DNA of 64,000 nucleotides from Siphonodentalium dalli (GCA_032622095.1 CP136063.1:276513426-276577425); one strand, 5' to 3'; counted from the first letter of the stretch, positions 47,386-59,254 are shown. Notes: a model not told the origin generated them from the sequence alone. Translations and numbers: made by a program.

Positions 47386-48066
47386 AACATCCCGGGTGAA
47401 GTCGGGCCTATCAGCTTGTGTAATAAAGAAGACAGTTTGATGAAAGTAATGTATGCCACGGGAAAACTTGAAATATGGAAGTACGCAAATTTCCCGCATA
47501 AAATTTGAAAGCTAGTTTATAGAATAATTGTATTATTATTTATATTTATGGCTAATAATACGATCTTGGTGGCGTTACCATTTCTGACTATGGTTTTCTT
47601 GTCATCGTATGCTATTTCGCTGTTGGGCCGATCGTTCAATGTAACCTAATTATGTTTGTCTGTGAAGAACGATTGTTAAGTTGATATATGAACTTATCAA
47701 TGTCGTGTGAAGACTTATAATAACAAATTTAATTTTAACATACGCGCATCTTAAAAACAAAAACATCGAGACGGAATTTCGTACTTAGGGCTTCCAAGGG
47801 ACGGGGAAGATTTTCGTCGGGTCAGTTTGTCCGCCTGAGGTGATCTTGACCTTGAAACGGGTACCCACAAATGACCTTGGGCGATATCTCGGTCATCAGC
47901 GGTGACATCGACGTGAAATTTCTTATGTATGGTCAACTCGGGACGGGGAATATGTCGTGCCTGTACAGGGTTACCTTGAAACACAAAAATTAATGGATCG
48001 ACTAAAGCTTAATGGATTGACCAAAGCCATGGGACCAATCCCGCCAGTGGCGGACTAATCTGCTAG

Positions 48067-48340
48067 TATCTCATATTTGGTATGGAGGGGCCTTGGGTGA
48101 CCGGGGGTTCAGATTTGTTCAAATGGGGTCATTTTTAGGAAATGAGGTCCCCAGAGGGTGAATTCGGTGATGCTAGTCCACCTTGTGGAATAGTGTCATT
48201 AAATTCACCTGCAAAGGTCAGACACACTAAATACAGACTTGGCTGTTCTAATATTATTTTATTAACCACCACTTATCCAGGTGAAATCATACCCTGATTT
48301 TTCAAAGAAAAATTGCGGGTATATTGGATATTGGGGGGTA
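48067..48340 (+). repeat. Right flank of the Helitron array: hairpin-type element plus partial MITE
   Basis: 'tatctcatatttggtatgg' is hairpin-element text. From 48,137 a shortened double-hairpin MITE follows ('gaggtccccagagggtgaat'), then 'accaccacttatccagg' and 'ccctgatttttcaaagaaaa', as at 36,100-36,150. Confidence 0.6.
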
Positions 48341-49210
48341 TACTGATATTACTAGATGAATCGATCTCATAGATGGGGATTCACATTTGTTCTAATATGG
48401 GCAGAGATAAGGGATTTAACTCTCCTCTATGCTGTTTGGCACTGGTATAATAATATTGATTTCTAGGCAGCCTGGGTAGGGGCAATGTTTGAGGCAATGG
48501 GGAGGGAGTGTAGAGGGGTGGATATTTGACCCCCTACTTTGATCAAAATTTAAACAGTTGAAAATTTCATGCCTGATACTACATTAGTTGTAGATTAGAT
48601 GTTCACACCAAAAATAGGTTAGAATTGTTCTCATAGTTTGGTTTGATTTTCCAACATCAGTCCATATGTTCCTACTTCAGGTTAAACTGTTGGACCGAAT
48701 TGGCCACAAATTTTAACTTTATGGGGGGTGTCAGGTTGGTAATTTTCAAACGTTTGAGAGCTTGAAGTACTGGTACCAGTTGTAAAATTCAACCTAAGAG
48801 GGATGTACAAAAGGATTTTTGTGAACTTAGTACTGTGGTATGGTTGTCTTCTTTAAAAGGTAAGAGGTTGGAGATTTGTCAGTGGTGTGCAATTAGAAAT
48901 TTCAAGGTGAAGAGCCCTGCTCATCTGAGAACTTCCAGCTATGTCCAAGTTTAGAACTACTTGTCTTAAGTGATTTTGTCAAGTACTGACTCTTGTAGTC
49001 TTCAGAGTCCCTGTCTTCTCAGTCTTTACAGTCTGGTGAGCGACCCACAGTCATTGACTGCCTTGTTTCAATGAAAGTGTCAATGACACTGTAGCTCAAC
49101 TTGGAAAGGGAATAATTTAATGTGTTATTGTCGATGGAGTGATTAGGAATGTGGAAAGTTGAATGTCTAATACTAGTTTATCAACATGAAGAGATATATA
49201 TATACATGTA
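48341..49210. other. Unassigned spacer
   Basis: No open frame, repeat family or RNA gene recognised. Confidence 0.4.
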
Positions 49211-49214
49211 TATA

Positions 49215-51075
49215 AAAGTAAAATCTAAGATGGTTGCTGGCGGCTATGTTTTCCAACAATTCAAAAACATTTGATAGCTTTAGTCATGCAAAGAATAGAA
49301 TACAAAATGGCCGCTGGCAGCCATGTTTTAATGCCGAATAACCCCAAAATGACTCGTTCCCATCTACATGTCAATTTCAGCAGCCATGACAAATTTTATG
49401 ATGATCAGACTAAAGGTACGACCTGTAGCCCATGCTAAAGGATTTAGTCATACAAAGAGTAAAATCTAAGATGGCTGCCGGTGGCCATGTTTTTTGGCCG
49501 AATGACCCCAAAATAACTCGTTCCCATCTACAAGTCAATATTAACACCCACGACAAATGTCATGATGATCAGATGAACAGTACGACCTGTAGCCCGTGCT
49601 AATGGATTGAATTATGAAATCCAAGATGGCCACTGGCAGCCATGTTTTTTTTCCAAATGACCCCAAAATGACTCGTTCCCATCTACATTCCAATTTCAAC
49701 AGCCATGACAAATTTTATGATGATCAGACTAAAGGTACGACCTGTAGCCCGTGCTAAAGGATTTAGTCATGCAAAGAGTAAAATCTAAGATGGCTGCCAG
49801 CGGCCATGTTTTTTGGCCGAATGGCCCCAAAATGAATCATTCCCATTTAGATGTCATTGTTAACATCCATGACAAATTTCATGATGATCTGACCAAAGGT
49901 ACGACCTGTAGCCCGTGCTAAAGGATTTAGTCATGCAAAGAGTAAAATCTAAGATGGCTGCCAGTGGCCATGTTTTTTGGCCGAATGACCCCAAAATTAA
50001 TAATTCCCATCTACATGTCAATATTAACATCCATGACAAATTTCATGATGATCAGACAAACAGTACGACCTGTAGCCCGTGCTAATGAATTGAATTTTGA
50101 AATCAAAGATGGCCGCTGGCGGCCATGTTTTTCGGCCGAATGACCCCAAAATAACTCGTTCCCATCTACATGTCATTGTTAATATCCATGACAAATTTTA
50201 TGATGATCAGACTAAAGGTATGACCTGTAGCCCGTGCTAAAGAATTTAGTCATACAAAGAGTAAAATCCAAGATGGCTGCTGGCGGCCATGTTTTTTGGC
50301 CGAATGACCCCAAAATTACTCGTTCCCATCTACATTTCAATATTAACATCCATGATTTTATGATGATCAGGTTAAGAGTACGACCTGTGGCCCGTGCTAA
50401 TGGATTAAATTTTGAAATCAAAGATGGCCACTGGCGGCCATGTTTTTTGTCCTAATGACCCCAAAATGACTCGTTCCCATCTACATTCGAATTTCAACAG
50501 CCATGAAATATTTCATGATGATCAGACTCAAGGTACGACCTGTAGTCTGTGCTAAAGGATTTAGTCATACAAAGAGTAAAATCCAAGATGGCTGCTAGTG
50601 GCCATGTTTTTTGGCCGAATGACCCCAAAATGACTCGTTCCCATCTACATGTCATTGTTAACATCCATGACAAATTTTATGATGATCCGACCAAAGGTAC
50701 GACCTGTAGCCCGTGTCAAAGGATTTAGTCATGCAAAGAGTAAAATCTAAGATGGCTGCTGGCGGCCATGTTTTTTCGGACGAGTGACCCCAAAATTAAT
50801 CGTTCCCATCTACATGACAATATTAACATCCATGACAAATTTCATGATAATAAGACGAACAGTACGGCCTGTAGCCCGTGCTAATGGATTGAATTTTGAA
50901 ATCCAAGATGGCCACTAGCGGCCATGTTTTTTTTTCGAATGACACCAAAATGACTCGTTCCCATCTACATGTCAATGTCAACATCCATGAGAAATTTCAT
51001 AATAATCGGACCAAAGGTACGAACTGTAGCCCGTGCTAAAGGAAATTGTTGACGCATCACACACACACGGACGAC
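49215..51075 (-). repeat. Twelve-unit ~154-165-bp tandem array with AAGATGGC cores (d)
   Basis: AAGATGGC-type cores recur near 49,229, 49,306, 49,468, 49,622, 49,787, 49,950, 50,107, 50,271, 50,423, 50,587, 50,749 and 50,906. Two unit types alternate irregularly: 'aaaggatttagtcatgcaaa' (longer) and 'aatggattgaattttgaaat' (shorter). All share 'cgttcccatctacatgtcaa' and 'cgacctgtagcccgtgctaa'. The right edge has CACACACGGACGACGG and then the hairpin AGCTCAAACTTTACAAAGTA/TTGAGCT (about 51,097-51,127), so it reads from the minus strand as another hairpin-plus-CCGTC element. Confidence 0.85.
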
Positions 51076-51411
51076 GGATACCAAGCCATGGCAATAGCTC
51101 AAACTTTACAAAGTAAAGTTGAGCTAAAAATGGCCAAAGAAATATGCACCTGTCAAACTGTTTTGGTCCAAACGTTTCATGGCAAAAGTCAGTAATCTCC
51201 ACTCTGATTATCTGATTATCATGAGATCTCCATAAAATCCTTAATTCATTAATAGGTAAGCAGCAGCTGCTCGTCTGTATGGATAACAATTCTATACAAA
51301 ACAAATCCCACATGCTTACTTATCAATACAATGACGTTAAGCCACTAGAATGATGTACTTTCTTAACCCTTTCATGAATGGAGCTTCTTGATTTTTTGCA
51401 AAAACCCTGTG

Positions 51412-51768
51412 CCAATGCATTCTCTTATATATGCGAGTCACCCATATGGTGCCTCACATATATAAGAGAATGCATTGCCCTAACAATATTTACCTTGATC
51501 TTGTAAGCCAATGCATTCTCTTATATATGCGAGTCACCCATAGGGTGCCTCACATATATAAGAGAATGCATTGCCCTAACAATATTTACCTTGATCTTGT
51601 AAGCCAGTGCATTCTCTTATATATGCGAGTCTTCCATAGGGTGCCTCACATATATAAGATAATGCATTGCCCTAACAATATTTACCTTGATCTTGTAAGC
51701 CAATGCATTCTCTTATATATGCGAGTCACCCATAGGGTGCCTCACATATATAAGAGAATGCATTGCCC
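51412..51768. repeat. 96-bp palindromic satellite, array 1 (4 units)
   Basis: Each 96-bp unit holds a 69-nt imperfect palindrome: GCCAATGCATTCTCTTATAT, GCGAGT, a short loop with CCCATAGGG, then CTCACATATATAAGAG and AATGCATTG. It is followed by a 27-nt linker ('taacaatatttaccttgat'). The unit length is a multiple of three with no in-frame stop, so a 125-codon ORF results. I do not call it a gene. Confidence 0.92.
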
Positions 51769-51771
51769 TAA

Positions 51772-54335
51772 TAGTCCAGGCACATTAGACATGGAAGTGG
51801 AAAAGTAAGGAAATAAATCGGGGGAAAGCTGATTTTTTTATATTATTTTGGCCATAACATCGCGGACGCGTCACGAAAAGTCCCCTAAAATCCGATTTGA
51901 GCTTTCTGAGTTACATCATTTTTTCCATATAATTAAACAAAACAATATTTTTCACAATGATGGAAATAATTGGATGTTGTAACAATTTTTCAGCCGAAAC
52001 GTATACAAAAAGCACTCAATATTGTTCGATATACAATTCTCGAACCAACGACACCCATTCAAAGGGAAATATCGAATGAATTTCGCATATATAGATATGA
52101 AATAAAACACTGAGCCAAAATACTGACGATTTTGAAGACAAACTGATGTATTCGATGTCGGATTTCTCAGGCTTCTCAAAACATAGGCGCAAGCTATCTA
52201 TTTTAAAAACTGCACAGACACCACCCCGTCGCTATAATAGGCAGAACTAGCGAGTACGCACATCATAAGTTGTCAAAACTTGTAAAAACATAACCCTACC
52301 CCCGAAACTGGTTGTCAACGATCTGGTCGTATTTTGATATTCTATTTTGTCTAAGCTAGTCATATGCATTACTAAGTTATACCAGTATATGTGAAATATG
52401 AGTACGAGAGCGAATATAGTGACACGATCAGAATACTACAAACGCGGTCATGAAATGGCTGTCAAAATGGCCGCAACCACCAAGCTAAGCCGAAATGATG
52501 GCAACTTATTATATAACCACCTAGTAGGTAAAATACGTATTAACAATATACAAGTCTGTTGTTAAATATCTTTAAAGGTACACAGTTCATTAAAACAGGC
52601 CCATGTGGAGGATTTATCGGCCATTGCAACGCAGGTCAAACCCAATGAATTACGTCTTTAAAATTTCGGGTTTTCTGTTTACAGTCGGGGCCAACAATAA
52701 TAATTTCGGGCATGCAACATACGAAGTAATGTTTCGCCACACAGTGTATGGTAGTTTCGTTCGGCGTGATGATAAATTATTGAATGGAACGCAGAAACTT
52801 AAGTGCATATCCTTGCGGTATAAATAGTAGTTACATTTCCGGATTGTTCATCACTGTACATGATAATAAACCACACACGTATGTTGCAATTCTTATTATA
52901 TTGCAAAGAAACCGCCACCTCTTCAAAAGATTAGCACTGCATCACACCAGATCAAATAGACAGCACATCGTACATTTGATATACGACTAATTTTCGTGCT
53001 GCTTCCAAACCGGTCTCTTAGTAAACAATTTGTTCAACTTACTTCAGTCGGCAACTTACAACTGGAATATGCTATTACGCAATGTACAATATTAGTTTTC
53101 CGTATTTTGTTGTTTGAAAATATCTTGCCAAAACCACCCATGAACTTGTGCAAAATATCAGGTGATCATCGTTTAAAGCTGTTATTTCAGCGTTGAACAT
53201 TGACTCAATGTTGCTAGTTATGGTTGTTAGTTCAGCAGATATGTGTAACATTAGGGAGAAGGGATACACACGGTAATGTGGTTGCAGAAAACATAGTACC
53301 CTTCGCGTATATGTGACCTTGGTGAATATAACCAAATATTATTTCCAGGTATAAAGACAGTCTCTGTCACAGAGTATGTGGGCAATTTTGGTCAAGTTTA
53401 GATTTTTTTAAAGAAAGTATATGGTACTCCTTTGTGTTTTGATAAATTGCTTTCATAGTATACCACCGTGCATTCTTGTGATAACAGCGAAATATTCGTG
53501 TTTTATTACTTATTCTTAGGCAAAAATTACTAATATTTTAAGACACGGAGAATATAATCTACACAATTCACCCATTACTCTCTGAATATCTCTCATACTG
53601 CTCTATAGCAGTGTATTTCGAAAGGTTTGATGGTGTATATATCAAAAGAAACGATGACCGGTCACATTAGTGATACTGCTATGAGCACATATATTTCGGC
53701 TTCTATGAAAGGTCACAGAATCAATTCTTCGCTATTAAATTTCATTTTACAGTGTAGTGTACATATATATCACACGATTCAAGATAAATAGTGCAGAAAT
53801 ATTTGCCTTATTCTCCCGTTTCTTTGCGGTCAAAAAGTCCAGATTTAACCATTTTATGAGACCTTGCTTTTCGCTATATCTCTCGCGATATATATTAGAG
53901 ATAATTCGCACATACCCAATAAAATGTTTCTCTTATTCTCTGCAATCATTCTTCCTCACATATTTCAAGCGTGTTGTCACTCTTATGGGACTAGCTATTC
54001 AATTATGCATAAAATGTAAATTTCATTCTATTTTGGCCATTTTGGCGGCCATTTTGGGACTTCAATTCAACTTATATGGTTCACGGCTAAGCATTGTTTG
54101 TATGTATGTCAATGTATTATGAATTTGGAATTAATTGATCTACACATGACTGCATTCCCATATGGCCTGATGGAGATGCTTCAGAATTTGAACCATTCCG
54201 AAAAATCAAGATATCTCAAAAAGCTCAACTCGGATTTTAGGGGACTTTTGCCACGTAAACATGTTCTTATTGATCCCTGAAAAAATCAGTTTTCCCCGAT
54301 TTTTTACACTAGTGAAACCTTATGTGCCTGGACTA
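51772..54335. mobile_element. Harbinger-like TIR element in satellite, copy 1
   Basis: TAA (51,769-51,771) | TAGTCCAGGCACAT ... ATGTGCCTGGACTA | TAA (54,336-54,338). The empty site is visible in neighbouring units (CCTAACAAT). A 3-bp TAA duplication fits PIF/Harbinger elements. The inverted ends are long, about 150 bp: AAGTCCCCTAAAATCCGA near 51,880 pairs with its complement near 54,235. The 2.56-kb body contains only ORFs up to 121 codons with no recognisable transposase. Confidence 0.68.
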
Positions 54336-54338
54336 TAA

Positions 54339-55295
54339 CAATATTTACCTTGATCTTGTAAGCCAGTGCATTCTCTTATATATGCGAGTCTCCCATAGGG
54401 TGCCTCACATATATAAGAGAATGCATTGGCCTAACAATATCTACCTTGATCTTGTAAGCCAGTGCATTCTCTTATATATGCGAGTCTCCCATAGGGTGCC
54501 TCACATATATAAGAGAATGCATTGGCCTAACAATAATTACCTTGATCTTGTAAGCCAGTGCATTCTCTTATATATGCGAGTCTCCCATAGGGTGCCTCAC
54601 ATATATAAGAGAATGCATTGGCCTAACAATATTTACCTTGATCTTGTAAGCCAGTGCATTCTCTTATATATGCGAGTCTCCCATAGGGTGCCTCACATAT
54701 ATAAGAGAATGCATTGCCCTAACAATATTTACCTTGATCCTGTAAGCCAGTGCATTCTCTTATATATGCGAGTCTCCCATAGGGTGCCTCACATATATAA
54801 GAGAATGCATTGGCCTAACAATATTTACCTTGATCTTGTAAGCCAGTGCATTCTCTTATATATGCGAGTCTCCCATAGGGTGCCTCACATATATAATAGA
54901 ATGCATTGGCCTAACAATATTTACCTTGATCTTGTAAGCCAGTGCATTCTCTTATATATGTGAGTCTCCCATAGGGTGCCTCACATATATAAGAGAATGC
55001 ATTGGCCTAACAATATCTACCTTGATCTTGTAAGCCAGTGCATTCTCTTATATATGCGAGTCTCCCATTGGGTGCCTCACATATATAAGAGAATGCATTG
55101 GCCTAACAATATCTACTATGATCTTGTAAGCCAGTGCATTCTCTTATATATGCGAGTCTTCCATAGGGTGCCTCACATATATAAGATAATGCATTGCCCT
55201 AACAATATTTACCTTGATCTTGTAAGCCAATGCATTCTCTTATATATGCGAGTCACCCATAGGGTGCCTCACATATATAAGAGAATGCATTGCCC
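54339..55295. repeat. 96-bp palindromic satellite, array 2 (~10 units)
   Basis: Same unit as array 1, mostly with GCCAGTGCATTC and GTCTCCC variants. It keeps frames open for 213 and 119 codons (a 32-residue repeat). Single-base variants such as 'atataataga' mark individual units and recur in array 3. Confidence 0.92.
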
Positions 55296-55298
55296 TAA

Positions 55299-57868
55299 TA
55301 GTCCAGGCACATTAGACATGGAAGTGGAAAAGTAAGGAAATAAATCGGGGAAAGCTGATTTTTTTATATTATTTTGGCCATAACATCGCGGACGCGTCAC
55401 GAAAAGTCCCCTAAAATCCGATTTGAGCTTTCTGAGTTACATCATTTTTTCCATATAATTAAACAAAACAATATTTTTCACAATGATGGAAATAATTGGA
55501 TGTTGTAACAATTTTTCAGCCGAAACGTATACAAAAAGCACTCAATATTGTTCGATATACAATTCTCGAACCAACGACACCCATTCAAAGGGAAATATCG
55601 AATGAATTTCGCATATATAGATATGAAATAAAACACTGAGCCAAAATACTGACGATTTTGAAGACAAACTGATGTATTCGATGTCGGATTTCTCAGGCTT
55701 CTCAAAACATAGGCGCAAGCTATCTATTTTAAAAACTGCACAGACACCACCCCGTCGCTATAATAGGCAGAACTAGCGAGTACGCACATCATAAGTTGTC
55801 AAAACTTGTAAAAACATAACCCTACCCCCGAAACTGGTTGTCAACGATCTGGTCGTATTTTGATATTCTATTTTGTCTAAGCTAGTCATATGCATTACTA
55901 AGTTATACCAGTATATGTGAAATATGAGTACGAGAGCGAATATAGTGACACGATCAGAATACTACAAACGCGGTCATGAAATGGCTGTCAAAATGGCCGC
56001 AACCACCAAGCTAAGCCGAAATGATGGCAACTTATTATATAACCACCTAGTAGGTAAAATACGTATTAACAATATACAAGTCTGTTGTTAAATATCTTTA
56101 AAGGTACACAGTTCATTAAAACAGGCCCATGTGGAGGATTTATCGGCCATTGCAACGCAGGTCAAACCCAATGAATTACGTCTTTAAAATTTCGGGTTTT
56201 CTGTTTACAGTCGGGGCCAACAATAATAATTTCGGGCATGCAACATACGAAGTAATGTTTCGCCACACAGTGTATGGTAGTTTCGTTCGGCGTGATGATA
56301 AATTATTGAATGGAACGCAGAAACTTAAGTGCATATCCTTGCGGTATAAATAGTAGTTACATTTCCGGATTGTTCATCACTGTACATGATAATAAACCAC
56401 ACACGTATGTTGCAATTCTTATTATATTGCAAAGAAACCGCCACCTCTTCAAAAGATTAGCACTGCATCACACCAGATCAAATAGACAGCACATCGTACA
56501 TTTGATATACGACTAATTTTCGTGCTGCTTCCAAACCGGTCTCTTAGTAAACAATTTGTTCAACTTACTTCAGTCGGCAACTTACAACTGGAATATGCTA
56601 TTACGCAATGTACAATATTAGTTTTCCGTATTTTGTTGTTTGAAAATATCTTGCCAAAACCACCCATGAACTTGTGCAAAATATCAGGTGATCATCGTTT
56701 AAAGCTGTTATTTCAGCGTTGAACATTGACTCAATGTTGCTAGTTATGGTTGTTAGTTCAGCAGATATGTGTAACATTAGGGAGAAGGGATACACACGGT
56801 AATGTGGTTGCAGAAAACATAGTACCCTTCGCGTATATGTGACCTTGGTGAATATAACCAAATATTATTTCCAGGTATAAAGACAGTCTCTGTCACAGAG
56901 TATGTGGGCAATTTTGGTCAAGTTTAGATTTTTTTAAAGAAAGTATATGGTACTCCTTTGTGTTTTGATAAATTGCTTTCATAGTATACCACCGTGCATT
57001 CTTGTGATAACAGCGAAATATTCGTGTTTTATTACTTATTCTTAGGCAAAAATTACTAATATTTTAAGACACGGAGAATATAATCTACACAATTCACCCA
57101 TTACTCTCTGAATATCTCTCATACTGCTCTATAGCAGTGTATTTCGAAAGGTTTGATGGTGTATATATCAAAAGAAACGATGACCGGTCACATTAGTGAT
57201 ACTGCTATGAGCACATATATTTCGGCTTCTATGAAAGGTCACAGAATCAATTCTTCGCTATTAAATTTCATTTTACAGTGTAGTGTACATATATATCACA
57301 CGATTCAAGATAAATAGTGCAGAAATATTTGCCTTATTCTCCCGTTTCTTTGCGGTCAAAAAGTCCAGATTTAACCATTTTATGAGACCTTGCTTTTCGC
57401 TATATCTCTCGCGATATATATTAGAGATAATTCGCACATACCCAATAAAATGTTTCTCTTATTCTCTGCAATCATTCTTCCTCACATATTTCGAGCGTGT
57501 TGTCACTCTTATGGGACTAGCTATTCAATTATGCATAAAATGTAAATTTCATTCTATTTTGGCCATTTTGGCGGCCATTTTGGGACTTCAATTCAACTTA
57601 TATGGTTCACGGCTAAGCATTGTTTGTATGTATGTCAATGTATTATGAATTTGGAATTAATTGATCTACACATGACTGCATTCCCATATGGCCTGATGGA
57701 GATGCTTCAGAATTTGAACCATTCCGAAAAATCAAGATATCTCAAAAAGCTCAACTCGGATTTTAGGGGACTTTTGCCACGTTGTTCATAAACATGTTCT
57801 TATTGATCCCTGAAAAAATCAGTTTTCCCCGATTTTTTACACTAGTGAAACCTTATGTGCCTGGACTA
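55299..57868. mobile_element. Harbinger-like TIR element in satellite, copy 2
   Basis: TAA (55,296-55,298) | TAGTCCAGG ... CCTGGACTA | TAA (57,869-57,871), 2,570 bp. It is almost identical to copy 1 (offset 3,526 bp). I saw a 7-bp insertion (TTGTTCA near 57,783), a 1-bp G-run difference near 55,345 and an A-to-G change near 57,492. The same flanking unit variants show it arose by duplicating a satellite segment that already held the insertion. Confidence 0.7.
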
Positions 57869-57871
57869 TAA

Positions 57872-59212
57872 CAATATTTACCTTGATCTTGTAAGCCAGT
57901 GCATTCTCTTATATATGCGAGTCTCCCATAGGGTGCCTCACATATATAAGAGAATGCATTGGCCTAACAATATCTACCTTGATCTTGTAAGCCAGTGCAT
58001 TCTCTTATATATGCGAGTCTCCCATAGGGTGCCTCACATATATAAGAGAATGCATTGGCCTAACAATAATTACCTTGATCTTGTAAGCCAGTGCATTCTC
58101 TTATATATGCGAGTCTCCCATAGGGTGCCTCACATATATAAGAGAATGCATTGCCCTAACAATATTTACCTTGATCCTGTAAGCCAGTGCATTCTCTTAT
58201 ATATGCGAGTCTCCCATAGGGTGCCTCACATATATAAGAGAATGCATTGGCCTAACAATATTTACCTTGATCTTGTAAGCCAGTGCATTCTCTTATATAT
58301 GCGAGTCTCCCATAGGGTGCCTCACATATATAATAGAATGCATTGGCCTAACAATATTTACCTTGATCTTGTAAGCCAGTGCATTCTCTTATATATGTGA
58401 GTCTCCCATAGGGTGCCTCACATATATAAGAGAATGCATTGGCCTAACAATATCTACCTTGATCTTGTAAGCCAGTGCATTCTCTTATATATGCGAGTCT
58501 CCCATTGGGTGCCTCACATATATAAGAGAATGCATTGGCCTAACAATATCTACTATGATCTTGTAAGCCAGTGCATTCTCTTATATATGCGAGTCTCCCA
58601 TAGGGTGCCTCACATATATAAGAGAATGCATTGGCCTAACAGTAATTACCTTGATCTTGTAAGCCAGTGCATTCTCTTATATATGCGAGTCTCCCATAGG
58701 GTGCCTCACATATATAAGAGAATGCATTGGCCTAACAATATTTACCTTGATCTTGTAAGCCAGTGCATTCTCTTATATATGTGAGTCTCCCATAGGGTGC
58801 CTCACATATATAAGAGAATGCATTGGCCTAACAATATTTACCTTGATCTTGTAAGCCAGTGCATTCTCTTATATATGCGAGTCTCCCATAGGGTGCCTCA
58901 CATAGATAAGAGAATGCATTGGCCTAACAATATTTACCTTGATCTTGTAAGCCAGTGCATTCTCTTATATATGCGAGTCTCCCATAGGGTGCCTCACATA
59001 TACAAGAGAATGCATTGGCCTAACAATATTTACCTTGATCTTTTAAACCAGTGCATTCTCTTATATATGCGAGTCTCCCATAGGGTGCCTCACATATGTA
59101 AGAGAATGCATTGGCCCAACAATATTTACCTTGATCTTGTAAGCCAGTGCATTCTCTTATATATGCGAGTCTCCCTACCTATGGGAGACTCACATATATA
59201 AGAGAATACACT
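57872..59212. repeat. 96-bp palindromic satellite, array 3 (~14 units)
   Basis: It repeats the order of unit variants of array 2 (for example 'tataatagaatg' at about 58,331 and 54,893), then continues further. The last unit (59,144-59,212) has a different loop with a longer palindrome (GAGTCTCCC ... GGGAGACTC) adjoining the TTAA-element terminus. Confidence 0.92.
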
Positions 59213-59254
59213 GACACAGGATCTTTAATGCAGCTCCTCTCATGAAAGGGTTAA

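Larger units (their letters stand above)
44766..48066 (+). mobile_element. Helitron-like element H12 with ~2.8 kb of foreign DNA
   Basis: The 5' end TCTACTATATATTTTGAGAC follows the preceding CTAG. Similarity to H9 runs to 'ggggattgatgggttaa' (44,943), then stops. It resumes at about 47,755 ('catcgagacggaatttcgta') and runs to a terminal hairpin and CTAG at 48,063-48,066, followed by T. The intervening 44,944-47,754 is unrelated to other members and includes CCGAAGGTT repeats, a TTAA-element end and a 125-bp tandem array. Capture by one Helitron is the simplest reading. Later insertion, or two truncated elements, are alternatives. Confidence 0.6.
51367..59250. mobile_element. 7.9-kb TTAA-bounded composite element
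   Basis: TTAA (51,363-51,366) | CCCTTTCATGAATGGAGCT begins the element, and AGCTCCTCTCATGAAAGGG | TTAA (59,251-59,254) ends it. These are inverted termini with a TTAA duplication, as in piggyBac-like transposons. CCTGTGCCAATG/ CACTGACACAGG extends the inverted match to the first and last palindromic units. The interior is a 4-unit array, a 2.56-kb core, a ~10-unit array, a 2.57-kb core and a ~14-unit array. No transposase is visible, so it would be non-autonomous. It is far larger than its 380-bp relative at 9,897-10,276. Confidence 0.72.

Noticed and set aside
34790-51130. Terminal hairpins as intrinsic transcription terminators
   Set aside because: Rho-independent terminators do not apply in a eukaryotic nuclear genome, and the hairpins sit at repeat-element ends.
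53757-54122. 121-codon ORF in the Harbinger-like core as a transposase
   Set aside because: It has no DDE or DNA-binding motif, starts in AT-rich sequence and appears only because the core was duplicated. The element looks non-autonomous.
54322-54963. 213-codon ORF as a repeat-protein gene
   Set aside because: It is the 96-bp satellite read in one frame. It has no start context, splice sites or conservation beyond the DNA palindrome.
51412-59212. CRISPR-like array
   Set aside because: The sequence is eukaryotic, the units are contiguous near-identical copies without unique spacers, and each unit is itself a palindrome with a fixed linker.
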